20,500 nt of DNA from Clostridia bacterium (lineage in GTDB: Bacteria; Bacillota; Clostridia; Christensenellales; UBA1242), in contig JAGCSP010000039.1 of assembly GCA_017964105.1 (NCBI GenBank), forward strand, positions 1 through 20,500, written 5' to 3'. Shown piece after piece: positions 1 to 8,195 of the stretch (within the stretch, counting starts at the first letter, position 1; every line of letters begins with the position of its first letter). The notes beneath the pieces are model-generated. The model made no database searches. It saw only the letters and a program-made list of their open reading frames with translations, and was not told the DNA's origin. Both the position numbers and the translations under genes were made by a program.

Positions 1-2016
1 CATGATAACTTCGTTATCACCATTTGTTACATAAGCATTAATTAAGATATCGCCTTCTTGCAACTTAATTGCAATCTTACCATTTTTGCGGATTGATTCA
101 AATTCACTAAGAGCTGTTTTCTTAATTAAGCCATTACGTGTAGCCATCATCAAGTATCCCTTCATCTCCATACCTTTTTCTAGGTGGATAATAGCTGTGA
201 TACGTTCTGTTGGGTCAGTTTCAAGCAAGTTTACCATTGCTCTACCTTTGCTATTCTTCATTGCTTCTGGTATTTCGTATGCTTTCATGCGGTATACTCT
301 ACCACTGCTACTGAAGCATAGTAAATCATCATGTGTGGATGACACAAAGATATTTTCCACAAAATCTTCTTCTTTTGTCTTATGAGCAATTACGCCTTTG
401 CCACCACGGTGTTGAGCTTTGTATTCTTCCACAGGTAGTCGTTTAATATATCCGCCATGTGTCATACTAATTACAACTTGTTCTTCTTCAATTAAATCTT
501 CAATGTTAATATCTGAATAATCAAGTGTGATTTCACTCTTACGTGGCACACCATATTTTTCTTTTATGGTGAGTAAGTCGTTTTTGATAATTGCAAGAAC
601 TTTTGATTCGTCTGCAAGAATTTCGTTGTATTCTTTGATTGCTGCCTCTACTTGAATCAAATCTTGTTTTAGTTTTTCTACTTCCAATCCTGTTAAACGT
701 TGTAAACGCATATCAAGAATTGCCTGTGCTTGCTTTTCACTAAGTTCAAACATTTGAGTAAGTTTTTCTAGAGCGTCATTTTTGTCATCACTATGTTTAA
801 TTACTTTGATTACTTCGTCAATGTTTGCTTGTGCAATTACTAAGCCATGCAATATGTGTGCACGTTGTTCTGCTTTATCAAGATCAAAACGAGTACGGCG
901 AGTGATAATTTCTTTTTGATATTTAATGTAGTGTGTGAGTATTTCTTTTAGATTCAATACTTTTGGCACACCATCAATTAAGGCAAGCATAATTGCACCA
1001 AAGTTTACTTGCATTTGAGTATGTTTATAAAGCATATTAAGCACAACTTGTGCATTTGCCTCACGCTTTACTTCTATTACAATGCGCATACCTTCTCTGT
1101 CACTTTCTTCACGAATGTCACTAATTCCTTCAATGCGCTTTGATTTTACCATGTCGGCAATTTGAATAATAAGTTTTGCTTTGTTTACTTGGTATGGAAT
1201 TTCTGTAACAACAATTCTTTCTCTGCCATTTGCCATTTCTTCAATTTCTGCTTTTGACCTAATAACGAAAGAACCCTTGCCTGTTTGATACATTTCTCTA
1301 ATGCCTTGTCTGCCCATAATTTTGCCATATGTTGGAAAATCTGGAGCAGGAAGATAACGCATCAAATCATCTATTTCCATATCTTTATTGTCAATAAGTG
1401 CCACTGTGGCGTCAATAACCTCAGATAAATTGTGTGGTGGAATATTTGTTGCCATACCCACAGCAATACCATCTGAACCATTAACAAGTAGGTTTGGGAA
1501 TCTGGATGGAAGCACTACTGGTTGCATTTCTGTATCGTCAAAGTTAGGATACATATCTACAACTTCTTTATCAATGTCTGCAAGCATTTCTGCTGCAATT
1601 TTTGATAGACGTGCTTCTGTGTAACGCATAGCAGCTGGGCTATCGCCATCCACAGAACCAAAGTTACCATGACCATCTACTAGTGGACAGTTGATTGAGA
1701 AATCTTGTGCAAGACGCACTAATGCATCGTAAATTGCTGCGTCACCATGTGGGTGATATTTACCCATGGTATCACCAACGATACGTGCACACTTTTTGTA
1801 TGGGCTACCACTAAACAAGTTCATCTCACCCATAGAGTAAAGTATTCTACGGTGAACTGGTTTCAATCCGTCGCGCACATCTGGAATAGCACGACTAACG
1901 TTTACGGCCATTGCATAAGCAATGAAGGATTTTTCCATTTCTTCCTTTAGATGTACATCTAAGGTTTTGTGGCTATCCATTTTGTTCATAATTTCATCTA
2001 TTTGATTTTTATCCAT
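1..2016 (-). CDS. gyrA: DNA gyrase subunit A, 3'-truncated by window edge
   Basis: GyrA is the breakage-reunion subunit of the type IIA topoisomerase that puts negative supercoils into DNA with GyrB. The frame is open from the ATG at 2014-2016 to the left edge, giving 672 residues; family members are usually about 800-850, so part of the C-terminal DNA-wrapping domain is missing from the window. Visible landmarks are the HPHGD segment followed by the quinolone region, the catalytic tyrosine in RYTEAR (Tyr132), and the QHRGGKG GyrA box at about 535-541. That box separates GyrA from ParC. An AAGGAG ribosome site lies at 2027-2032, 10 nt upstream, and the start is only 19 nt after the gyrB stop, so the two are co-transcribed. 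The residue matching E. coli Ser83 is alanine (Ala93), while the Asp87 equivalent is kept (Asp97). Confidence 0.97.
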   Translation of the reverse strand, partial: MDKNQIDEIMNKMDSHKTLDVHLKEEMEKSFIAYAMAVNVSRAIPDVRDGLKPVHRRILYSMGEMNLFSGSPYKKCARIVGDTMGKYHPHGDAAIYDALVRLAQDFSINCPLVDGHGNFGSVDGDSPAAMRYTEARLSKIAAEMLADIDKEVVDMYPNFDDTEMQPVVLPSRFPNLLVNGSDGIAVGMATNIPPHNLSEVIDATVALIDNKDMEIDDLMRYLPAPDFPTYGKIMGRQGIREMYQTGKGSFVIRSKAEIEEMANGRERIVVTEIPYQVNKAKLIIQIADMVKSKRIEGISDIREESDREGMRIVIEVKREANAQVVLNMLYKHTQMQVNFGAIMLALIDGVPKVLNLKEILTHYIKYQKEIITRRTRFDLDKAEQRAHILHGLVIAQANIDEVIKVIKHSDDKNDALEKLTQMFELSEKQAQAILDMRLQRLTGLEVEKLKQDLIQVEAAIKEYNEILADESKVLAIIKNDLLTIKEKYGVPRKSEITLDYSDINIEDLIEEEQVVISMTHGGYIKRLPVEEYKAQHRGGKGVIAHKTKEEDFVENIFVSSTHDDLLCFSSSGRVYRMKAYEIPEAMKNSKGRAMVNLLETDPTERITAIIHLEKGMEMKGYLMMATRNGLIKKTALSEFESIRKNGKIAIKLQEGDILINAYVTNGDNEVIM

Positions 2017-2035
2017 GTTTTTACCACTCCTTATC

Positions 2036-3964
2036 CTATACATCCAAATCTTTTACGAGGTTTGCATTCTTTTCAATGAAATCTCTTCTAATATCTGGAT
2101 CTTCACCCATTAATTTTGTAATAATTTCGTCTGCTTCTATAGCGTCTTCCATTGTAACTTTTAGAAGAATTCGCTTTTCTGGATCCATTGTTGTTTCCCA
2201 CAATTGGTCAGCAGTCATTTCACCCAAACCTTTGTAACGTTGTTGTGTTACTTTTGGATGACCTAATTCTTCCATTTTTGCATTTAATTCTTCATCACTA
2301 TAGAAATAGTATGTTTGTTTATTGTAATCTACCTTATATAGGGGTGGTTGTGCAATAAACACGTGTCCTTGCTCAATTAGTGGTTGCATAAATCTAAAGA
2401 AGAATGTAAGTAATAGTATTCTAATATGTGAGCCGTCAACATCAGCATCTGTCATAATAATAATTTTGTCATAGCGAAGTTTTTCTTCGTTATACTCACT
2501 ACTAATACCGCAACCAAATGCTGTAATCATATCTTTAATGGTTCCACTTTCAAGCACTCTGTGTAATGTTGCTTTTTCAACATTAAGAATTTTACCACGT
2601 AGTGGTAATATTGCTTGGAAACGTCTGTCACGGCCTTGTTTTGCAGTACCGCCAGCGCTATCACCCTCAACAATATAAATCTCACTATTTGTTCTATCTT
2701 TATTTGTGCAATCTGCAAGTTTACCAGGAAGAGTTGTGCTTTCTAGCACACCTTTGCGGCGTTGATTTTCTCTTGCATTACGTGCTGCTTCTCTTGCTCT
2801 TGATGCGTTTACGCATTTAAGTACTAATTCACGTGCATATCCTGGATTTTCTTCTAGGAATTCACCAAATTTTTCTGTCATGGCATCACTAACAATTTTG
2901 CGCATTTCACTGTTGCCAAGTTTTGTTTTTGTTTGACCCTCAAATTGTGGGTCGTGCAACTTAACAGAAATAATTGCTGTAAGACCTTCACGTACGTCAT
3001 CGCCAGATAGTTTTTCGCTTTCTTTCAAAATTCTATTTTGTTTGCCATAGTCATTAATTATTTTAGTTAAGCTTGCCTTAAATCCGTCTAAGTGAGTACC
3101 ACCCTCTTCGGTATTGATATTATTTGCATAACTATTGATAATTTCGTTGTAACCCGTGTTAAATTGGAAGGCAATTTCTACTTCACAATCGTTTTTGGTT
3201 ACATCAACATAAATCACATTTGGAAACAAAACTTCTTTGTTTTTATTTAAATAGTCAACAAATTCAACAATTCCACCATCAAAATGGAATGTGTCTTTTA
3301 CTAACTCTTCACCACGTCTATCTTCTACTGATAGTGTAAGGCCTCTATTTAGGAATGCAATTTCCCTAAATCTATTTTTAAGTGTTTGGTAATCAAATTC
3401 GAGAGTTTCAAAAATCTCTTCGTCTGGCATAAATGTTACTGTGGTACCTGTTGTGGTGGTGTCCCCTGTAACTTTTAATTCAAATTGTGGAATGCCCCTA
3501 CGATACATTTGCTCGTGTACTTTACCATTTTGGTAAACAATAACTTCTAGCCATTTACTAAGTGCGTTTACGCAAGACAAACCAACACCGTGTAGTCCGC
3601 CAGAAATTTTGTATCCTTCGCCACCAAATTTACCACCTGCGTGCAATTTGGTAAGAACAACTTCCACAGCACTCTTGTGCTCTGTTTTGTGGATACCGCA
3701 AGGAATACCACGACCATTATCAATAACAGTGCAACTTCCATCCTTATTTAATATCACCTGAATTGTGTCGCAGTAGCCAGCAAGCGCTTCGTCAATACTA
3801 TTGTCTACAATCTCAGTAATAAGATGATGCAATCCTCTTACATCTGTACTACCAATGTACATGCCAGGACGTTTTCTTACAGGCTCTAAGCCTTCCAAAA
3901 CTTGAATATCGCCTTCATCATACTTGGTTGATTTGGTCTCTACATGTTTTACTTCTTCTTCCAT
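2036..3964 (-). CDS. gyrB: DNA gyrase subunit B
   Basis: GyrB is the ATPase subunit of gyrase. The 642-residue length is typical of Gram-positive GyrB, without the insertion found in E. coli. The N-terminal GHKL ATPase shows Glu51 and Asn55 in EIVDNSIDEA, DNGRGIP at 82-88, and GGLHGVG at 122-128. The TOPRIM domain shows EGDSAGG from 433 and DADVDGSH from 506, which carry the metal-binding acidic residues. The C-terminal QRYKGLGEM motif and the ending KNANLVKDLDV are family-like. The ATG is preceded by AAGGA about 9 nt upstream. Transcription probably starts from the minus-strand promoter at 4019-4047, leaving a leader of roughly 50 nt. gyrA follows in the same operon. The stop codon is TAG. 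Confidence 0.98.
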   Translation of the reverse strand: MEEEVKHVETKSTKYDEGDIQVLEGLEPVRKRPGMYIGSTDVRGLHHLITEIVDNSIDEALAGYCDTIQVILNKDGSCTVIDNGRGIPCGIHKTEHKSAVEVVLTKLHAGGKFGGEGYKISGGLHGVGLSCVNALSKWLEVIVYQNGKVHEQMYRRGIPQFELKVTGDTTTTGTTVTFMPDEEIFETLEFDYQTLKNRFREIAFLNRGLTLSVEDRRGEELVKDTFHFDGGIVEFVDYLNKNKEVLFPNVIYVDVTKNDCEVEIAFQFNTGYNEIINSYANNINTEEGGTHLDGFKASLTKIINDYGKQNRILKESEKLSGDDVREGLTAIISVKLHDPQFEGQTKTKLGNSEMRKIVSDAMTEKFGEFLEENPGYARELVLKCVNASRAREAARNARENQRRKGVLESTTLPGKLADCTNKDRTNSEIYIVEGDSAGGTAKQGRDRRFQAILPLRGKILNVEKATLHRVLESGTIKDMITAFGCGISSEYNEEKLRYDKIIIMTDADVDGSHIRILLLTFFFRFMQPLIEQGHVFIAQPPLYKVDYNKQTYYFYSDEELNAKMEELGHPKVTQQRYKGLGEMTADQLWETTMDPEKRILLKVTMEDAIEADEIITKLMGEDPDIRRDFIEKNANLVKDLDV

Positions 3965-4018
3965 TTTACCATTTCCTTGTTATTATTTTTGTGAGTTATC
4001 CCCACTTTTAACATACAC

Positions 4019-4047
4019 ATTATAACACATACGCGCGTGCGTGTAAA
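4019..4047 (-). promoter_or_regulatory. gyrBA promoter with Z-DNA-prone spacer
   Basis: On the minus strand, TTTACA (4042-4047) and TATAAT (4019-4024) are separated by exactly 17 bp, with TG one base before the -10 (extended -10). The entire spacer is strictly alternating purine and pyrimidine, rich in CG and CA steps. It faces gyrB, whose start codon is about 55 nt downstream of the -10 element. Confidence 0.8.
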
Positions 4048-4060
4048 ATAAAATAAATAA

Positions 4061-4090
4061 CTATATTATATATTTTATACTATAATATAG
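4061..4090. repeat. AT-rich inverted repeat upstream of gyrB promoter
   Basis: CTATATTATA (4061-4070) and TATAATATAG (4081-4090) are perfect 10-bp inverted arms around a 10-bp loop that is nearly all A and T. It lies just upstream of the gyrB -35 element. It could extrude as a cruciform or melt easily under negative supercoiling. Both arms also contain TATAAT, one on each strand, so they could act as cryptic -10 elements. Confidence 0.55.
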
Positions 4091-4226
4091 CTTATAAACG
4101 CAAAAATGGCACCTATTTGGGCCGAAGTGGTAAATTTTGATAAGTTGTACGTCAATTTTACTATCTTTTAAAGCAAACACTAATTTTGCGCCATTTATTT
4201 ATTTTATATTTAGGCGTTTTTGGTTT

Positions 4227-4253
4227 TTGTTAATAGCACAATTGGTGTATAAT
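4227..4253 (+). promoter_or_regulatory. candidate recF promoter
   Basis: TATAAT at 4248-4253 is a perfect -10, 14 nt before the recF ATG at 4268. The best -35, TTGTTA at 4227-4232, is only 15 bp away, so the -35 call is weak. Start of transcription near 4260 would leave a leader of about 8 nt with no Shine-Dalgarno sequence. Confidence 0.5.
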
Positions 4254-4267
4254 AATTAGTGATAGTT

Positions 4268-5362
4268 ATGGAAATAAGAAGTTTAGAGCTTAGCAACTTT
4301 AGAAATTACAGCAACCAAAAAGTAAAGCTAGCCCCACATCTTAATATTATTGTTGGAAACAATGCCCAAGGTAAAACAAATATCTTGGAAGGTGTTTTTG
4401 TGTGCGCTATTGGTAAAAGTCCAAGAGTGACAAAAGATAAAGACATGATTAAGTGGAATTGCTCATTTGGAAAAATTACTTTGGAAGTATTAAAAACCGC
4501 TGGCCAAAAGAAAATTGAATTATACTTATTCCAAAATCAAAATAAGGCAATAAAAATTAATGGTATTACTATAAATAAAATAAGTGAATTGCTTGGCGAA
4601 TTTAATGCGGTATATTTTAGTCCAGACGAACTAAAATTAGTAAAAGAGAGTCCTGACGAGCGACGCAGATTTATGGATTTATCCCTTAGTCAATTTAACA
4701 AAAATTATTTTTATGCTTTGCGCAAATACAATGAAATTTTGGCACAAAGAAATAAACTACTAAAAACATCAAACAATGCAAAAGTTGTGGCAGATACTAT
4801 TAGCATTTGGGACGAGCAATTGGCAAGTGTTGGAGCAACACTTATTGAGGATAGAATTGAATTTATTGAAAAAATCAAAAAACCTGCAAATGAAGCGCAA
4901 AAATACTTGTCTGGCAACAAAGAAAATTTGGAACTAAGTTATGCCGGAATGGTGGGTGAAAATGTAGAAGAAATCAAACAAAAATTACTCACTGGATACA
5001 AAGAAAATTTGGATAAGGATATGACGCTTGGTTACACCACCATTGGCCCACACAGAGATGATATAAAAATAGTTGTGGATAGTGTTGATGTAAGGCACTT
5101 TGGTAGCCAAGGACAACAGCGCACCACGGCGCTTGCATTAAAACTTGCAGAACTAGAAGTGTTCAAAGAAAACACTGGCGAATACCCTGTACTTTTGCTC
5201 GATGATGTTCTTAGCGAACTAGATCAAGAACGACAAACAAAACTACTAAAACGTGTAAGCAAAATTCAAACAATACTCACTTGCACAGAGTTTGAATTTG
5301 CAAACATTCCATGCAAAAAATTCTACGTAAAAAATGGTGTGATAGAAAACATTGTGGAATAA
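4268..5362 (+). CDS. recF: DNA replication/repair protein RecF
   Basis: RecF is an SMC/ABC-type ATPase that works with RecO and RecR to load RecA at single-strand gaps. From ATG 4268 the protein has 364 residues, typical for the family. Visible motifs are the family opening LELSNFRNY, Walker A GNNAQGKT (30-37), the ABC signature GSQGQQRT (279-286) and Walker B VLLLDDVLSELD (308-319). A GTG nine bases upstream (4259) is in frame, but ATG 4268 puts the conserved N terminus at the usual place. There is no ribosome binding site before either start, and a perfect -10 lies only 14 nt upstream, so the message may be nearly leaderless. RecF sits upstream of dnaA here, whereas in most Bacillota it follows dnaN. 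A terminator follows immediately. Confidence 0.96.
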   Translation: MEIRSLELSNFRNYSNQKVKLAPHLNIIVGNNAQGKTNILEGVFVCAIGKSPRVTKDKDMIKWNCSFGKITLEVLKTAGQKKIELYLFQNQNKAIKINGITINKISELLGEFNAVYFSPDELKLVKESPDERRRFMDLSLSQFNKNYFYALRKYNEILAQRNKLLKTSNNAKVVADTISIWDEQLASVGATLIEDRIEFIEKIKKPANEAQKYLSGNKENLELSYAGMVGENVEEIKQKLLTGYKENLDKDMTLGYTTIGPHRDDIKIVVDSVDVRHFGSQGQQRTTALALKLAELEVFKENTGEYPVLLLDDVLSELDQERQTKLLKRVSKIQTILTCTEFEFANIPCKKFYVKNGVIENIVE

Positions 5363-5366
5363 TTTT

Positions 5367-5400
5367 AGACAACCTAAAACACGCACAGGTTGTCTTTTTT
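5367..5400 (+). terminator. intrinsic terminator after recF
   Basis: AGACAACCT (5367-5375) pairs with AGGTTGTCT (5387-5395) around an 11-nt loop and is followed by a T run to 5400. It starts 4 nt after the recF stop codon and separates recF from dnaA. Confidence 0.9.
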
Positions 5401-5416
5401 ATTTACATGTAAATAA
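5399..5416. promoter_or_regulatory. 18-bp perfect palindrome upstream of dnaA promoter
   Basis: TTATTTACATGTAAATAA is a perfect 18-bp palindrome overlapping the end of the recF terminator T tract. It lies about 27 bp upstream of the dnaA -35. The core is ATTTACA facing TGTAAAT. Its position suggests an operator for a dimeric regulator. This is inferred from symmetry and position; I do not recognise the site. Confidence 0.4.
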
Positions 5417-5442
5417 TTTTTGTTTTTAGTTTGGATAATTGT

Positions 5443-5471
5443 TTTACTTTTGGTCGTTTTATCGTTATAAT
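5443..5471 (+). promoter_or_regulatory. dnaA promoter
   Basis: TTTACT (5443-5448) and TATAAT (5466-5471) are separated by 17 bp. Transcription would start near 5478, just before the AAAGGAG ribosome site (5479-5485), so the dnaA leader is only about 14 nt long. Confidence 0.75.
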
Positions 5472-5491
5472 TAGATTGAAAGGAGAGTTGT

Positions 5492-6856
5492 ATGGACAGA
5501 CTAACTGAAATATGGAATAAGACACTTGATATACTACAAAAAGAAGTTAAATCTGTGTCATATGATTTGTGGATAAAAGCACTTGAGCCATTTGAAATGA
5601 AAAATGGTACTCTTTATCTTAGCATTACAAGCGCAACAGCAAAAAATCAAGTGTTAAAATTACACAGCAAACAAATAAAAGAAGCTTTACAAGAAGTTAG
5701 TGGCGACATTCGTGATTTTAAAGTGTATGATATCGATGAAAAAGAAGCACTAATTCAAACAGAGCGCGAAACAGAAGAAAAACTACTAGAAGGTGATTCT
5801 ACCGCAGAAAATGTAAACGTGTTCAAATTTAACCCACGTTACACATTTGATACTTTTGTGGTAGGTAATTCAAACAAATTTGTGTATGCTGCCGCTCATG
5901 GTGTAGCAGAAAATCCATATTATGGAAAAATTAACCCATTATTTATTTATGGTGGTGTTGGCCTTGGTAAAACTCACTTATTGCACGCAATAGGCAATTA
6001 CATACGCGAACACAACCCTGAATTAAAAGTTTTATACACCACATGCAACAATTTTACTGATGATTATGTGGAAAGCTTAAAAAGTGGCGACAACACTGCA
6101 ACAGGTAAGTTTAGAGGTAAATATCGCAACGTAGATGTACTAATGGTTGACGATATTCAATTTATTGGTGGCAGACAATCCACTCAAATTGCATTCTTTG
6201 ATGCATTTAATGATTTATATCAAAATGGTAAACAAGTTGTTATTGCATCAGATAGATTGCCACGCGACATTAAAGATTTGGAAGAAAGAATACGCACCCG
6301 CATGGAAATGGGTTTGATGCAAGATATTCAATCACCAGATTTTGAAACACGTCTTGCAATACTTCAAAAGAAAGCGGAACAAGAAAAAGTTGGAGTGGAC
6401 GCACAAGTAATCAATTACATTGCAGAAAATTGTGACACAAATATTCGTGAAATGGAAGGTGTGTTAAATAAAGTGTGCTTCTATGCTACACTACTTGGTA
6501 AAACAACTGCAACAATGGAAGATGTTAGCGAAGCATTAAAAGACCATGTAAGCAGCACAAAACAAAGTGTTACTGGTGAAAGCGTTATAGATTGTGTATG
6601 CACATACTTTGGAGTAAACAAAGACGATTTGGTTGGTAAAAAGAAAAATAAAGAAATTGTTGAGCCAAGGCAAATATGTATGTACATAATCACAGAACTA
6701 CTCGATTTACCACTCACAAGCATTGGTCAATTGTTTGGTGGCAGAGACCACACCACAGTTATACACGCACGCGAAAAAGTGAACAATGATTTAAAGACAA
6801 ATGCACGCTTGCGCACTATGGTGGAAGACATTAAAAACATGGCCCAACACAGGTAA
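5492..6856 (+). CDS. dnaA: Chromosomal replication initiator DnaA
   Basis: DnaA is the AAA+ ATPase that binds DnaA boxes at oriC and melts the duplex. The 454-residue length is standard. Domain I, about residues 1-80, contains the conserved W8 and LWIKAL segments. A short variable linker ends near 110. The AAA+ domain shows Walker A GGVGLGKT (154-161), Walker B VLMVDDIQF (216-224) and the arginine-finger region LEERIRTR (263-270). The C-terminal helix-turn-helix DNA-binding domain ends in GGRDHTTVIHAREKV (416-430), the DnaA signature. A perfect AAAGGAG lies 6 nt before the ATG. The gene has its own promoter after the recF terminator, and no terminator separates it from dnaN, so dnaN is probably reached by readthrough as well. 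Confidence 0.99.
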   Translation: MDRLTEIWNKTLDILQKEVKSVSYDLWIKALEPFEMKNGTLYLSITSATAKNQVLKLHSKQIKEALQEVSGDIRDFKVYDIDEKEALIQTERETEEKLLEGDSTAENVNVFKFNPRYTFDTFVVGNSNKFVYAAAHGVAENPYYGKINPLFIYGGVGLGKTHLLHAIGNYIREHNPELKVLYTTCNNFTDDYVESLKSGDNTATGKFRGKYRNVDVLMVDDIQFIGGRQSTQIAFFDAFNDLYQNGKQVVIASDRLPRDIKDLEERIRTRMEMGLMQDIQSPDFETRLAILQKKAEQEKVGVDAQVINYIAENCDTNIREMEGVLNKVCFYATLLGKTTATMEDVSEALKDHVSSTKQSVTGESVIDCVCTYFGVNKDDLVGKKKNKEIVEPRQICMYIITELLDLPLTSIGQLFGGRDHTTVIHAREKVNNDLKTNARLRTMVEDIKNMAQHR

Positions 6857-7084
6857 TGTGGATATCTAAATTTTATACAATTAGTAATATTTAAGTTGTC
6901 CACAGAGTTGTCCACAATGCAAATATCAATATATAGTGTGTGCACTTGAAAATTTGAATATTTTTCGTTACACACTTTACTAGATGTGGTGACAACAAAA
7001 AGTTATTAACATTTTAACAGTGCTTAATATTACTAATATTAGATTAAAAAACTAAAAAATAATAAAAACGGAGATCAAAATTAT
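6857..7084. other. oriC: candidate oriC: DnaA boxes and AT-rich unwinding region
   Basis: The 228-bp dnaA-dnaN gap begins with a minus-strand DnaA-box variant (ATATCCACA, 6857-6865) and then two TTGTCCACA boxes in tandem (6896-6904 and 6908-6916). It ends in a strongly AT-rich stretch (about 6995-7068). That stretch includes TAATATTA twice around a single C (7025-7041). TAGTAATATT (6882-6891) is mirrored by AATATTACTA (7026-7035). Clustered boxes beside an AT-rich segment next to dnaA is the standard Bacillota origin pattern. I did not find a similar box cluster upstream of dnaA. The exact unwinding site is inferred. Confidence 0.65.
6896..6916 (+). promoter_or_regulatory. tandem DnaA boxes
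   Basis: TTGTCCACA occurs at 6896-6904 and again at 6908-6916, in the same orientation with starts 12 bp apart. The surrounding 12-mers (6894-6905 and 6906-6917) differ only at the last base. TTGTCCACA differs from the strong consensus TTATCCACA at one position. Confidence 0.75.
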
Positions 7085-8185
7085 ATGAAATTAGTTTGCG
7101 ACGGATTAGATTTGAGTGATGCTCTACTAAAAGTAAGTAAAGGGACTAGTAGTAAAACAACTACACCTATTTTAGAAGGCATTAAACTTGTAGCAGAAGA
7201 AGACCACTTAACTCTTAGTGCTACAGATTTAGAACTTAGTATTGAAAAAACAATAAAGGCAGATGTTAAGGTAGAAGGCGAAACAGTTGTTCCTGGAAAA
7301 CTATTTAGCGAATATATCAAAAAGCTTAATGACGAACAAATTGAGCTTAGTCTTGACGAGCACAATATACTAACTATTCGCTACACAGATAGTATGGGTA
7401 AAATTCAATGCTATGACGCAAACGAATTTCCACAAATTAAGCAATTAGAATTTGCTGAAAGCTTTATTATTACTGAGCATGATTTGCGTGAACTTATCAC
7501 AAAAAGCGTGTTTGCAGTTGCCACCGAAGACAGCAGACCTATTTTAAAAGGTGTAAAACTAGAAATTGAAAATGGTTCAGTGCATGCAATTGCTCTAGAT
7601 GGTTACCGTATTGCAGTAGTAGAAAAGCCACTTAGCAGAACAACAGCAAGTTATAGTGTAATTGTACCAGCAAGGTCATTAGGTGAAATTGGTAAACTAT
7701 TAGGTGACAGTGATAATCAAGTGCAATTATTTGTGCAAAAGAATCACTTAATGGTAAATATTGATAACACAAAAATTACCACCCGCTTGCTTGATGGTGA
7801 CTTTGTGAATTACAAACAAATCATACCAACTAACTTTACAACAACTGTAATTCTTAATAAAGCGCAATTAGAAGATGCTTTAGAGCGTGCAAGCTTACTC
7901 TCTCGTGTAGATAGAAATAATCTTGTTCGTTTTGATATTACAGACAAACTTATGGTGCTTAGTTCCAAGAGTGAAATTGGTGATATTAAAGAAAATATCA
8001 CAATTGCATTGCATGGTAATGATTTGTCTATTGCATTTAATGCAAGATACTTCTCAGAAGCATTGCGCACACTAGATGACGAATTTTTAAAATTGAGTTT
8101 TAAATCATCTATTGCACCATGCATCATCACACCAAACGACAGAGACGAATATCTATTCTTAATTGCACCTGTTCGCATATCATAA
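7085..8185 (+). CDS. dnaN: DNA polymerase III beta sliding clamp
   Basis: DnaN forms the ring-shaped dimer that tethers DNA polymerase III to DNA and serves as a docking platform for other replication and repair proteins. The 366 residues match the family, which is built from three repeated clamp folds of about 120 residues. Recognisable parts are the N-terminal stretch with PILEGIKL, the central RPILKGVKLE and ALDGYRIAV segments, and the C-terminal ending DEYLFLIAPVRIS, close to the conserved clamp C terminus that forms part of the partner-binding pocket. GGAG at 7070-7073 lies 11 nt before the ATG, a slightly long spacing. The gene follows the candidate oriC and ends at a strong bidirectional terminator. 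Confidence 0.98.
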   Translation: MKLVCDGLDLSDALLKVSKGTSSKTTTPILEGIKLVAEEDHLTLSATDLELSIEKTIKADVKVEGETVVPGKLFSEYIKKLNDEQIELSLDEHNILTIRYTDSMGKIQCYDANEFPQIKQLEFAESFIITEHDLRELITKSVFAVATEDSRPILKGVKLEIENGSVHAIALDGYRIAVVEKPLSRTTASYSVIVPARSLGEIGKLLGDSDNQVQLFVQKNHLMVNIDNTKITTRLLDGDFVNYKQIIPTNFTTTVILNKAQLEDALERASLLSRVDRNNLVRFDITDKLMVLSSKSEIGDIKENITIALHGNDLSIAFNARYFSEALRTLDDEFLKLSFKSSIAPCIITPNDRDEYLFLIAPVRIS

Positions 8186-8195
8186 AAAGAGCAAC

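Larger units (their letters stand above)
3965..4258. other. gyrB-recF divergent intergenic region
   Basis: Nearly 300 bp without a gene. It holds the gyrB promoter (4019-4047), an alternating purine-pyrimidine tract (4025-4045), an AT-only inverted repeat (4061-4070 with 4081-4090) and a weak recF promoter near 4227-4253. A single DnaA-box-like site (TTATCCCCA, 3996-4004) lies in the gyrB leader and has one mismatch. I see no RNA gene or coding sequence between 4091 and 4226. Confidence 0.6.

Noticed and set aside
3684..3692. DnaA-box-like GTATCCACA on the minus strand
   Set aside because: It lies inside the gyrB coding sequence, is isolated, and is explained by conserved protein sequence.
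3996..4004. DnaA box in the gyrB leader (TTATCCCCA)
   Set aside because: It is single, has one mismatch at a usually fixed position, and no neighbours, so it is not listed as an origin element.
7081..7365. Open frame antisense to dnaN
   Set aside because: It is a mirror of the conserved clamp sequence with no promoter or ribosome site of its own. The same holds for other antisense frames inside gyrA, recF, dnaA, mnmE and mnmG.
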